From positions 148,866 through 212,865 of the forward strand of contig NZ_GG698805.1 in NCBI RefSeq assembly GCF_000161935.1: a DNA stretch of 64,000 bases. Reading direction: 5' to 3'. A program made the position numbers and the translations under genes. The first letter of the stretch is position 1. Every line of letters starts with the position of its first letter. Source of the DNA: Limosilactobacillus coleohominis 101-4-CHN (lineage in GTDB: Bacteria > Bacillota > Bacilli > Lactobacillales > Lactobacillaceae). Below, piece after piece: positions 7,528 through 15,199 of the stretch. The notes under the pieces are model-generated. The model worked only from the letters and a program-made list of their open reading frames with translations. It was not told the origin of the DNA and made no database searches.

Positions 7528-8688
7528 ATGAACTTTATTGCAACGTTAGCCATTATTTTGTTAGTCACTCAGGTTGTTTCACACTTTAGTATGCGGATGG
7601 GAATTCCCGATGTGATCGGACAGATCTTAGTCGGCATTGTGATGGGTCCCGCGGTTTTTGGATGGATTACCCAGACCCACATGATTAATGAATTTCAAGA
7701 AATTGGGGTCATTATCTTAATGTTTATTGCTGGTTTGGAAAGTGATTTGAGTTTGCTCAAAAAGTATTTAAAACCAGCGGTAGTGGTTGCCTTGATGGGA
7801 ATGATTCTCCCGATTGTCGTAATGGGCGTCGCCGCTGACTTGTATGGAATGCAGTGGTTTGAGTCGCTCTTTATCGGGGTGATCTTTTCTGCAACCTCAG
7901 TTAGTATTTCTGTGGCGGTCCTACGGGATTACAACCAGCTCGGCAGTAAAGAAGGGGCCACGATTCTAGGGGCAGCCGTTGCTGACGATATCGGTGGTGT
8001 GTTCCTTTTGAGTATCCTGATTAGTATGATGAATGGTCAATCGGGACAGCGGATGAGTTTGCCATTAGTTGTTCTTTTACAGGTGATCTTTTTTGGTGGT
8101 ACTTATTTCTTGGTGCGGTGGTTGGCACCATACTTAATGGAAATCAGTTCTGACTTGTTGACGACCGCGGCACCAAGCGTTGTGGCGATGATTTTATGTC
8201 TAGGAATGGCCGCTTTAGCGGATGCCGTTCACCTGAGCGGGGCTGTTGGTTCATTCTTCGCGGGAATCGCCATTGCGAATACGAAGAAAAAAGAAGTTAT
8301 TAACCGCAGCTTTGTTCCAATTGGTTATGCGATGTTTATTCCGATCTTTTTTGTGAATGTGGGGTTAAGCATGCGTTTTGACCACTTCCTGGATTCATTG
8401 TGGTTCATCATTATGATGACCGTACTGGCCTGTCTGACGAAGCTCCTTGGCTGTGGAGGCGGTGCTAAGTTAACTGGCTTTGACCTCAACAGTAGTTACA
8501 TTATCGGGAGCGGGATGATTGCCCGGGGTGAAATGTCATTGATTACGGCCCAAATTGGTTTTCAAGCCCACTTACTTTCCGAAAAGTACTACTCAGATAT
8601 CATTACTGTTATTGTCTTAGCAACGATTTTGGCACCGTTTATTTTGAAACATTCGCTTCACCGGATGCACGGTGCCCAGGAGGATTAG
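7528..8688 (+). CDS. Cation:proton antiporter, CPA2 family (KefB/NapA-like)
   Basis: The 386-residue membrane protein has about 12 hydrophobic segments and the Na+/H+ exchanger domain. The family fingerprint is clear: GIPDVIGQILVGIVMGP at the N-terminus and AAVADDIGGV, where the paired Asp residues carry the ion. There is no C-terminal TrkA-N or USP domain, unlike KefB. It probably exchanges Na+ or K+ for H+ and supports pH or salt tolerance. ACGGAGGATTTT precedes the ATG. The stop overlaps the ribosome site of the DUF915 gene that follows. Confidence 0.85.
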   Translation: MNFIATLAIILLVTQVVSHFSMRMGIPDVIGQILVGIVMGPAVFGWITQTHMINEFQEIGVIILMFIAGLESDLSLLKKYLKPAVVVALMGMILPIVVMGVAADLYGMQWFESLFIGVIFSATSVSISVAVLRDYNQLGSKEGATILGAAVADDIGGVFLLSILISMMNGQSGQRMSLPLVVLLQVIFFGGTYFLVRWLAPYLMEISSDLLTTAAPSVVAMILCLGMAALADAVHLSGAVGSFFAGIAIANTKKKEVINRSFVPIGYAMFIPIFFVNVGLSMRFDHFLDSLWFIIMMTVLACLTKLLGCGGGAKLTGFDLNSSYIIGSGMIARGEMSLITAQIGFQAHLLSEKYYSDIITVIVLATILAPFILKHSLHRMHGAQED

Positions 8689-8689
8689 G

Positions 8690-9559
8690 ATGAAAAAAAG
8701 ATGGTGGTTGCTACTGGTGATTCTGGTAGTTGCTGGATTAGGCTTTAGTTATTATTCTGGCTGGTTATTTGCTAAAACAGTTTCTTATCACCCCGTTAAC
8801 GGGCGAACGACAATTGGAACGCCCACACTATTTTTCCATGGCTATGGAAGTAGCTACCACGCTGAAGAATATATGGTGAATGGGGCAGTTAAAGAGGGAA
8901 TTACAAGCAAAAATGCGGTGATTCGGGCCAACGTCCGTCCAAATGGCAGTGTGAAGTTGACGGGTAAAATTAAGGCCAAGAGTACGAATACCATTGTTGA
9001 AGTAAACTTTGACAATCCACGGAACGGTAACTATCGAACGGATGGTCGCTGGGTCCGAAACGTGATTGTCACGTTACAAAACCGGTACCGTTTCAAGCGG
9101 ATTAATTTAGTAGGTCATTCAATGGGAAACATGGCGATTATGTATTATCTACGGCAATTTGGTAATGATCAGCACCTGCCCAGTTTGAATAAGCAGGTGG
9201 CGATTGCTGGTCACTTTAATGGCCTGGTCATGGCAGACACGAATAAGAATCATGATCGTCTAGCCAAAAATGGTCGTCCTTTGAATAACGTTACAAAGCA
9301 ATATCGCTATCTAGAAGGTCTACGCAAAACGTATCCACGTTCGGCGATGGTACTGAATATTTATGGAGATAAGGGTTCAGGAACGGATGGTGACCTCACC
9401 GTTCAATCGGCGCAATCAATGCGTTACTTGGTTGCCTCCCGGGCGAAGTCCTTTCAAGAACAGGAGATGAAAGGCAAGCAGGCATCGCACAGTCGACTGC
9501 ATTCCAATCCAGACGTGAATGCGCTATTGAACAGTTTTTTGTGGAACCGGACAGTATAA
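8690..9559 (+). CDS. DUF915 alpha/beta hydrolase, membrane-anchored or secreted
   Basis: The 289-residue protein starts with a Lys/Arg-Trp N-terminus and one hydrophobic segment (residues 5-27), then an alpha/beta hydrolase fold of the DUF915 family common in lactobacilli. It has the oxyanion region FFHGYGSS, nucleophile S144 in GHSMGN, a probable Asp in IYGDKGSGTDG and a His in ASHSRLHSN. The family is probably a lipase/esterase group, but substrates are not established. ATG 8690 is chosen over GTG 8672 because AGGAGG (8677-8682) is 7 bases upstream. It is translationally linked to the antiporter gene. Confidence 0.85.
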   Translation: MKKRWWLLLVILVVAGLGFSYYSGWLFAKTVSYHPVNGRTTIGTPTLFFHGYGSSYHAEEYMVNGAVKEGITSKNAVIRANVRPNGSVKLTGKIKAKSTNTIVEVNFDNPRNGNYRTDGRWVRNVIVTLQNRYRFKRINLVGHSMGNMAIMYYLRQFGNDQHLPSLNKQVAIAGHFNGLVMADTNKNHDRLAKNGRPLNNVTKQYRYLEGLRKTYPRSAMVLNIYGDKGSGTDGDLTVQSAQSMRYLVASRAKSFQEQEMKGKQASHSRLHSNPDVNALLNSFLWNRTV

Positions 9560-9607
9560 AAAAGACAATCGTAACAGGATTATTTTCCCGTTACGGTTGT
9601 CTTTTTT
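9559..9607. terminator. Bidirectional terminator between convergent genes
   Basis: AAAAGACAATCGTAAC and GTTACGGTTGTCTTTT form a near-perfect stem with A-tract on the left and T-tract on the right, serving both the DUF915 gene and asd. Confidence 0.85.
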
Positions 9608-9613
9608 ATATCA

Positions 9614-10708
9614 TTACTTTGGTTGAATGTAACCTTGGGCCTTTAACAGTTCCGCAAATTCAATCGCACCACCAGCAGCACCACGTGCCGTGTTGTGGGA
9701 TAAACCAATGAATTTCCAATCAAAGAGCTTGTCTGGACGAAGGCGTCCAATTGAAATTCCCATGCCGTGTTCGAAATTAACATCGTAACGTACTTGTGGC
9801 CGGAAGTCATCTTCTAAGTATTGGATGAATTGCTTAGGCGCACTTGGCAAGTTGAGTTCTTGGGGAACTCCACTGTAATCTTCCAATGCTTGGATTAAGT
9901 CTTCCTTAGTTGGCTTTTGCTTGAAGTTAACGAAGGAAGCTACGGTATGACCATACAAAACTGGAACCCGCAAACATTGACTAGTGATGACAGGACTTTC
10001 TGCCTTGACAATGGCCTTCTTGTCATCATCAATGTGACCGAAGATCTTCAATGGTTCATCTTCGGACTTAGCTTCTTCACCAGGAATGTATGGAATGACG
10101 TTACCTTGAATTTCAGGAGCCGTTTCTAATGTCTTTCCTGCTCCAGAAATGGCTTGGTAAGTACATGCCAACACTTGGGTTGGTTCAAACTTCTTCCAGG
10201 CTTCCAGCGCTGGGGTGTAGCTTTGAATCGAACAATTGGGCTTAACTGCCACGAAACCGCGTTCCGTTCCTAACCGTTGCCGTTGATACTTAATTACGTC
10301 AGTATGTTCGGGGTTAATTTCCGGAATTACCATTGGTACGTCCGGGGTCCACCGGTGAGCACTGTTGTTAGAAACAACTGGAGTTTCATGCTTGGCATAT
10401 TCTTCTTCGATGTTGCGAATTTCATCTTTTGACATGTGGACTGCCGAGAAGACAAAATCAACTTGGGACGCAACCTCATCAACATTTTCCGCATCCAAGA
10501 TTGTGAGATCCTTGACACCATCAGGAATTGGGGTATCGCCCATCTTCCACCGGTCTTTGACTGCGTCACCGTACTTTTGTCCAGCACTGTGTTTACTTGC
10601 TGCCACCACAGTTACTTCAAACCACGGGTGGTTCGCCAATAGCGTAACAAAGCGTTGGCCCACCATTCCGGTGGCACCAATGACGCCGACCTTGAGCTTT
10701 TGATCCAT
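9614..10708 (-). CDS. asd: Aspartate-semialdehyde dehydrogenase, archaeal/fungal-type
   Basis: The 364-residue enzyme converts aspartyl phosphate to aspartate semialdehyde with NADPH, on the path to lysine/diaminopimelate, threonine and methionine. It shows the Rossmann motif GATGMVGQ (residues 11-18), catalytic C159 in KPNCSIQS and H254 in YGHTVASF. The long form and the ending (HNTARGAAGGAIEFAELL) mark the archaeal/yeast subgroup (TIGR00978 type) rather than the usual bacterial Asd. The start at 10708 is supported by ATGGAGGTTGTG just upstream. It stands alone, not in a lysine operon, with its own strong promoter. Diaminopimelate for the wall makes the gene probably essential (inference). 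Confidence 0.92.
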   Translation of the reverse strand: MDQKLKVGVIGATGMVGQRFVTLLANHPWFEVTVVAASKHSAGQKYGDAVKDRWKMGDTPIPDGVKDLTILDAENVDEVASQVDFVFSAVHMSKDEIRNIEEEYAKHETPVVSNNSAHRWTPDVPMVIPEINPEHTDVIKYQRQRLGTERGFVAVKPNCSIQSYTPALEAWKKFEPTQVLACTYQAISGAGKTLETAPEIQGNVIPYIPGEEAKSEDEPLKIFGHIDDDKKAIVKAESPVITSQCLRVPVLYGHTVASFVNFKQKPTKEDLIQALEDYSGVPQELNLPSAPKQFIQYLEDDFRPQVRYDVNFEHGMGISIGRLRPDKLFDWKFIGLSHNTARGAAGGAIEFAELLKAQGYIQPK

Positions 10709-10743
10709 AATCACAACCTCCATATCTTTCTAATTGAAATTTA

Positions 10744-10772
10744 ATTATAAACCGGTTACCGGAATAAACCAA
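10744..10772 (-). promoter_or_regulatory. Sigma-A promoter of asd
   Basis: Read on the minus strand: TTGGTT (10772-10767), a 17-bp spacer containing an ACCGGT-like palindrome (CCGGTAACCGG), then a perfect TATAAT (10749-10744). Confidence 0.7.
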
Positions 10773-10782
10773 GGATATTTTA

Positions 10783-11346
10783 CTAAATAAAAGTAATTAA
10801 ATGGTGAACTAAACCACTGTCGAATAGAACATAAATGCCAATTCCGATGTAACAAATTTTCATCGGTGGTTCTCCCCAGCGGCGAATTAAAGATTGGACG
10901 GGCTGAAACTGGCGAATCCAGTTAATTAAAAAGACAATCAGAATTGTGAGTAGACCAATGTATACGATCGTCAGCGAAAACGTGATCCACGATTGATTGG
11001 CGAGAACGGGTAAAAAGAGTGACAAGTTGCACCCGGCACAGACAGATAGATAAGTCAGTAGGGTGGTGAGGATTGGGCGACGCTGGGTACTAATTTGAAA
11101 TTCTTCGTCACGATCGTGCAGGGCTGTCCAAATTGGAATGAGTCCTAAAAGGCCCAACAACCATTCTGGCAGAAAGTGTTGCAGGGTTTGTCCAATTAAA
11201 AAGGCGCCGGTCATTAAAATTAACAGGCCCATTAGATACCCAATCAGGACATCCCGCAGTGCGAAGTGCTGGCATAAGAAAAGTAAGATCACAAAGAAAT
11301 CCAAATTAACCGTCAAAAATGTAATTGTAATCAAAGTTAAATTCAT
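10783..11346 (-). CDS. CadD-family heavy-metal exporter
   Basis: The 187-residue membrane protein has five or six hydrophobic segments and the CadD signature (NLDFFVILLFL near the N-terminus and a WLLGLLGLIPIW segment). CadD proteins export Cd2+ and sometimes Zn2+ from Gram-positive bacteria. The start at 11346 has AAGGAG at a suitable distance; the longer frame overlaps the arsR gene and is rejected. Its own operator-like palindrome lies at 11367-11390, downstream of a terminator that separates it from the sensor gene. The sensor's metal site is of Zn/Co type, so zinc or cobalt may be the physiological cargo (inference). Confidence 0.78.
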   Translation of the reverse strand: MNLTLITITFLTVNLDFFVILLFLCQHFALRDVLIGYLMGLLILMTGAFLIGQTLQHFLPEWLLGLLGLIPIWTALHDRDEEFQISTQRRPILTTLLTYLSVCAGCNLSLFLPVLANQSWITFSLTIVYIGLLTILIVFLINWIRQFQPVQSLIRRWGEPPMKICYIGIGIYVLFDSGLVHHLITFI

Positions 11347-11366
11347 GTTGACATCTCCTTTATATA

Positions 11367-11390
11367 ACATATTCAATATATGACATATGT
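11367..11390 (-). promoter_or_regulatory. Operator candidate for the ArsR/CzrA-like repressor
   Basis: On the + strand, half-sites ACATATTCA (11367-11375) and TGACATATGT (11381-11390) form an imperfect palindrome around ATATA. AT-rich palindromes of this form with ATATTCA/TGAATAT halves are typical of ArsR-family operators. It lies 21 bp before the exporter start codon, where it would block transcription. Confidence 0.55.
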
Positions 11391-11394
11391 TCGC

Positions 11395-11428
11395 AAAAAA
11401 CAATCCCGAACTTAAGTAAGTCCGGGAT
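11395..11428 (-). terminator. Terminator between the sensor and exporter genes
   Basis: ATCCCGGACTT and the facing arm ending GTTCGGGAT (minus strand) are followed by GTTTTTTG. It ends the helD-arsR transcript and implies a separate promoter for the exporter. Confidence 0.8.
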
Positions 11429-11437
11429 GATTTAGTT

Positions 11438-11713
11438 TTAGATTTGATGATTCCAATGATCACGATGATTCATCGTATGTTGAACGTGCGCGAGCATATC
11501 ATTTAACACTTCGATTATGTGGGGATCATCAAGGGTGTAAAAAATTTGTTTACCATCTCGATGGGCTTGGACCAACTGGTACTGGCGAAGTAGAGCCAAT
11601 TGATGGGAGACACTTGGTTGGGGAAGTTCGAGTTGTTCACTTAACTCACTGACGTTGAATGAATGATTTTCCAGTAAATAGAGGATTCGAATCCGTTTTT
11701 CATTGCTGAGCAA
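11438..11713 (-). CDS. ArsR-family metal sensor of CzrA type (Zn/Co, alpha-5 site)
   Basis: The winged-helix repressor has recognition helix QPSVSHQLALLR and, in the last helix, D-P-H-(10)-H-V-Q-H, exactly the D-x-H-x10-H-x2-H metal ligand set of the alpha-5 site in CzrA/SmtB zinc-cobalt sensors. It lacks the CxC of CadC/ArsR. The tail is His-rich (HTMNHRDHWNHQ). Coordinates start at TTG 11713, but the in-frame sequence upstream (INFAEQIFKL) matches helix alpha-1 of the family and follows an AAAGGGGGAA ribosome site. The true start is therefore probably ATT at 11758, overlapping the helD stop. Metal binding should release the operator before the CadD-like exporter. Confidence 0.85.
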   Translation of the reverse strand: MLSNEKRIRILYLLENHSFNVSELSEQLELPQPSVSHQLALLRQYQLVQAHRDGKQIFYTLDDPHIIEVLNDMLAHVQHTMNHRDHWNHQI

Positions 11714-11757
11714 TTTAAAAATCTGTTCAGCAAAGTTAATTTGGTGTTGGTTGATAA

Positions 11758-14076
11758 TTATTCCCCCTTTTCCATTGCTTCGCGACTAACCACCAGTTGG
11801 CGAGTCGCGGTCTCAGTAAAAGCGTCGCTCACGGGACCGTTACTGATCATGGACAACCGATGCGTGGCTCGGGTCGCCATGGTGTATAGTAGCCCGGTAG
11901 CTTGCTTGCCTAATGACTGTTGGCTCACATCTGCTAAAATCACCGTATCGAATTCCAGTCCCTTAGCTAAATAAGCGGGGAGGATGACCACACCACGATG
12001 TGGTAGTTTGGTGTCATGGCTCGTTAACCGGGAAAGAGTCGAGACTTTTCGATAAAGAGCATGGTAGACTTTTTGCGCCTGAGTTTGATTTTTAGTTAGG
12101 ATCGCCACCGTCGGGAGGGACTGGAGTTCCTGCTGCACCAGTTTCGTCAACTGCGCTGCCCATTCTTGATCATTATAGGTCATCGTCAGGGTTGGGACGT
12201 CTCCATGGCGGATAAAGGCATGGATTTGCTGACCATCTGGGAGGAGGGCCTTAGCAAAGTTGGTAATTTCAGTTGTTGACCGGTAGCTTTGCCGGAGGGT
12301 GATTAGTTTTGGATGGTGCGCTTGAAGATCTTCAGCCACGGTCTTTAGCAACTGTTCAGGGAGTTGAAGAGGATAGAAAAGCGCTTGTTCACTATCACCC
12401 AAAATCGTAAACCGGGCTTCTGGAAACGTGTGGTGGAGATAGATAAGCATCGCGGAGGAGTAATCTTGCATTTCATCAATAAAGACGAATTGGAAGTTCC
12501 GGTTTTGCCCGTTCCCGGTAATGAGGTCCCGTAAGTACATGAGTGGTGCGGTATGCATCAATGGTAATTGATGGAATTCAATCGCATGCTGGTATTGTTC
12601 AATAATGGCATGTCGAGTGGCAGTCGGAACTGCTGCCGGCCAGTGGAGATGATGAAGGAAATCAGCATACTGGCTACTGAAATCTAAAAAGTAATTGTTG
12701 TAGACAGCATCAGCGACGACGCGCAGCCGCTGATGAGCTAGTCGACGAGCCAGATAACGAACTTGCGCCTGCTCATCAGGAAAATCATCAATTGTATGCT
12801 TCCCCATCAAACGGTGAATTGCTTGGGTATCGATCTGATTAAGCTCCTTTTGCAGCCAATCTTTTTGGGCCTCTTGGCGGGAACGTTTTTGTACTTCACG
12901 GATGAGAATGTTCTTGGTGCGAATTAGCCGGTCTGGAATTGACATTGCCACTGGTTGCTGGTTAAAAATGTCTGTAATATGTTGGGCGCTGAAGAAGACT
13001 CGTTCATGAAAATTAATATTAGTAAAACTGAGTTGTTGCTGGCCAGTCTGCAATTCACTTAAGTACTGTTGCACCGCTTCCATTGCGGCAGTTGATTCAA
13101 GAAAGTGCTGGCCGGCTCGAGGAGCCTGATTCTGCTGTTCATACCGATCAAAAATGGTTTCCACATTGAGGCCTTCAAAACGTCGTTTTAAAAAGCCGGT
13201 GAGGGTGACCTGCCGCATGTTGCGTTCCCCCAAACTAGGCAACACTTCAGAAATGTATTGACTAAAAAGTTGGTTAGGTGAGAACAGGACAATCTGGTCG
13301 GCGTTTAAAGATTCCTTAGCGTGATAGAGCAGGTAGGCAATTCGTTGCAGAATTGTCGAAGTCTTCCCACTGCCGGCTACCCCTTGGACGACGAGGAGGT
13401 CACTACTGGTATTTCTGATGATATCGTTTTGTTCTTGCTGAATGGTGGCCACGATGTTTTGCATGGTTTGATCATTTTGCTGACCAAGTGCTGCTTGGAG
13501 CATTTCATCGCCAACCGTTTCGTTAGTGTCAAACATGTTAGTGATTTGGCCATCCACGATGGTGAACTGACGTTTTTGCACGAGTTTGACCGTTTGTTGA
13601 CCTGCTGGTGTATCATAGGTGACTTTTCCAAGGTTTCCGTTGTAGTACACACTGGAGATGGGTGCTCGCCAATCATAAACTAAAAAGTCGGTCTTATCGC
13701 TGTTCATCAATGAGGCGATGCCGATATAGAGGGTTTCTACTTCATTACTGCCTGGTTCTTGAATTTGGATCCGCCCAAAGTAAGGTGACTTGCGCAGTTC
13801 TTGGAGGGTGGCTAACTGCCGCTTGAGAATGTCTTCATTTTCGGAAGCCCGGGCAACCAATTGGCGTTGCTGTTCCAGAGCGGAGCGAGATTCAGCAATA
13901 TCATCAATTTCGTAACGGTTGATTGAGGCATTTTCACCGTAGTTTTGTTCAACCGCGCGGGTTTCTTGATGCGCCGCTTTGATGGCTTGCTTGGTCTGTT
14001 GAATTTGCTGATCAATATTTTGAATGACTTGATCAACACGTGCCTGTTCAACGATTTTTTCATTTGTAGTTGCCAT
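11758..14076 (-). CDS. helD: RNA polymerase recycling helicase-like protein HelD
   Basis: The 772-residue UvrD/Rep-like ATPase binds RNA polymerase and releases it from stalled or post-termination complexes. An N-terminal coiled coil (residues 1-95, QQIQQTKQAIKAA) is the arm that enters the secondary channel. Walker A is GVAGSGKTS (232-240), a DE box FIDEMQDYS lies near residue 500, and C-terminal helicase motifs include ITLRQSYRST and KGLEFDTVIL. This is the usual domain order and length. GGAGG precedes the ATG. The stop overlaps the likely start of the arsR gene, so they share a transcript. Confidence 0.92.
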   Translation of the reverse strand: MATTNEKIVEQARVDQVIQNIDQQIQQTKQAIKAAHQETRAVEQNYGENASINRYEIDDIAESRSALEQQRQLVARASENEDILKRQLATLQELRKSPYFGRIQIQEPGSNEVETLYIGIASLMNSDKTDFLVYDWRAPISSVYYNGNLGKVTYDTPAGQQTVKLVQKRQFTIVDGQITNMFDTNETVGDEMLQAALGQQNDQTMQNIVATIQQEQNDIIRNTSSDLLVVQGVAGSGKTSTILQRIAYLLYHAKESLNADQIVLFSPNQLFSQYISEVLPSLGERNMRQVTLTGFLKRRFEGLNVETIFDRYEQQNQAPRAGQHFLESTAAMEAVQQYLSELQTGQQQLSFTNINFHERVFFSAQHITDIFNQQPVAMSIPDRLIRTKNILIREVQKRSRQEAQKDWLQKELNQIDTQAIHRLMGKHTIDDFPDEQAQVRYLARRLAHQRLRVVADAVYNNYFLDFSSQYADFLHHLHWPAAVPTATRHAIIEQYQHAIEFHQLPLMHTAPLMYLRDLITGNGQNRNFQFVFIDEMQDYSSAMLIYLHHTFPEARFTILGDSEQALFYPLQLPEQLLKTVAEDLQAHHPKLITLRQSYRSTTEITNFAKALLPDGQQIHAFIRHGDVPTLTMTYNDQEWAAQLTKLVQQELQSLPTVAILTKNQTQAQKVYHALYRKVSTLSRLTSHDTKLPHRGVVILPAYLAKGLEFDTVILADVSQQSLGKQATGLLYTMATRATHRLSMISNGPVSDAFTETATRQLVVSREAMEKGE

Positions 14077-14254
14077 GCCAAGACCTCCATTGACAGATAA
14101 TTGAACTTACTTATTTTAACATAGTGAGCAGCTGACGCTTAGTGGGATAATTTTTTTGAATTAGGTTAACTTTACTAATGTTAGTGAAGAAATATCATGG
14201 TACCATTAAAAGGGTATAATTTCGACAAAAAAATCAAAAAGAAGGTGATGGGTC

Positions 14255-15199
14255 GTGGAGAACCTCGCGATTGTTGATCTAGGGTCTAATTCCGCACGGT
14301 TAGCAATAACCCAGATCAATCCAAATGGAACGTTTCACGAGATTAAGCGGGTCAAGGAAAATACACGACTCTCTGAAGGGATGGGTCCCGAAAAAATCTT
14401 GCAAACTAAGGCGATGAACCATACCATTGCTGCCCTGAAGCGTTTTAAAAATGTCTATGAACGCTTTAACAATGTACAAGTAATTGCCATTACCACGGCA
14501 GCGGTTCGCCAAGCACGCAATCAGCAGGAGTTCTTAGCTCGGGTTAAAAATGAAACTGGCATTGAACTACGGGTTTTGTCAGGTCGTCAGGAAGCTTATT
14601 ACGACTATTTAGGGGTTGTTCGGACACTTAAATTGGACCACTGCTTAATTTTAGATGTTGGTGGGGCCAGTTGTGAGTTAGTTTTGATCCAGCACCGGAA
14701 GGCGCGGGATATGATTTCTTTACCGTTTGGTGCGGTTAATATTTCAGAACAATTCCATCTAGGTGGCTTTGTTCGGGCAGCTGAGTTATTTCGAGCCCAG
14801 ACAATGGTGACGCAACGCTATAATAAGGTGCCGTGGCTGCGTTATGCTAACCGGGTACCAATTGTTTTGTTAGGAGGTGCCAACCGGACGCTTGCAAGGA
14901 TGAGCAAGACTCACCGACGGTCAAAGTACCGGGGAATTCATGGTTATCGTTTAACCTCACGGATTGTCTATGCTACTTACCGGGAGTTATTAAGCAAAAA
15001 TCTTACCCAACGAAAAAAGATGCCGGGTTTGGAAAGTGATCGGGCGGACATCATTGTTGGTGGAATGCTGCCTCTGATTTGCCTTCTACAACGCAACAGT
15101 GATGGCCGGGTCATTTTCTCGGAAAGCGGGGTTCGCGAAGGAATTATTACAGAGTATATTCAGCACCGCCAAATCCGGGACGGTGACGGTCATGCGTAA
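14255..15199 (+). CDS. ppx: Ppx/GppA-family exopolyphosphatase
   Basis: The 314-residue enzyme is of the sugar-kinase/actin-like fold that removes phosphate from polyphosphate ends or pppGpp. Phosphate 1 motif is IVDLGSNSARLAI (residues 5-17), phosphate 2 is LDVGGASCELVLI (about 133-145), and a GGANRT-like motif follows. There is no C-terminal HD domain, so it is the short form. The start is GTG 14255 behind GAAGGTGATG. A TATAAT at about 14214 may be its -10 element. No polyphosphate kinase lies next to it; instead mvaA overlaps its last codons. Confidence 0.85.
   Translation: MENLAIVDLGSNSARLAITQINPNGTFHEIKRVKENTRLSEGMGPEKILQTKAMNHTIAALKRFKNVYERFNNVQVIAITTAAVRQARNQQEFLARVKNETGIELRVLSGRQEAYYDYLGVVRTLKLDHCLILDVGGASCELVLIQHRKARDMISLPFGAVNISEQFHLGGFVRAAELFRAQTMVTQRYNKVPWLRYANRVPIVLLGGANRTLARMSKTHRRSKYRGIHGYRLTSRIVYATYRELLSKNLTQRKKMPGLESDRADIIVGGMLPLICLLQRNSDGRVIFSESGVREGIITEYIQHRQIRDGDGHA

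Noticed and set aside
11378..11393. LexA/DinR-like box (CGAACATATGT on the minus strand) before the CadD-like gene
   Set aside because: Only the left half and centre fit CGAACATATGTTCG; the right half reads CAT. It is better explained as part of the ArsR-type operator.
14300..14512. Minus-strand ORFs inside ppx, metG, pyrG, ftsH and other genes
   Set aside because: Shadow frames of strongly coding genes, without ribosome sites or family resemblance.
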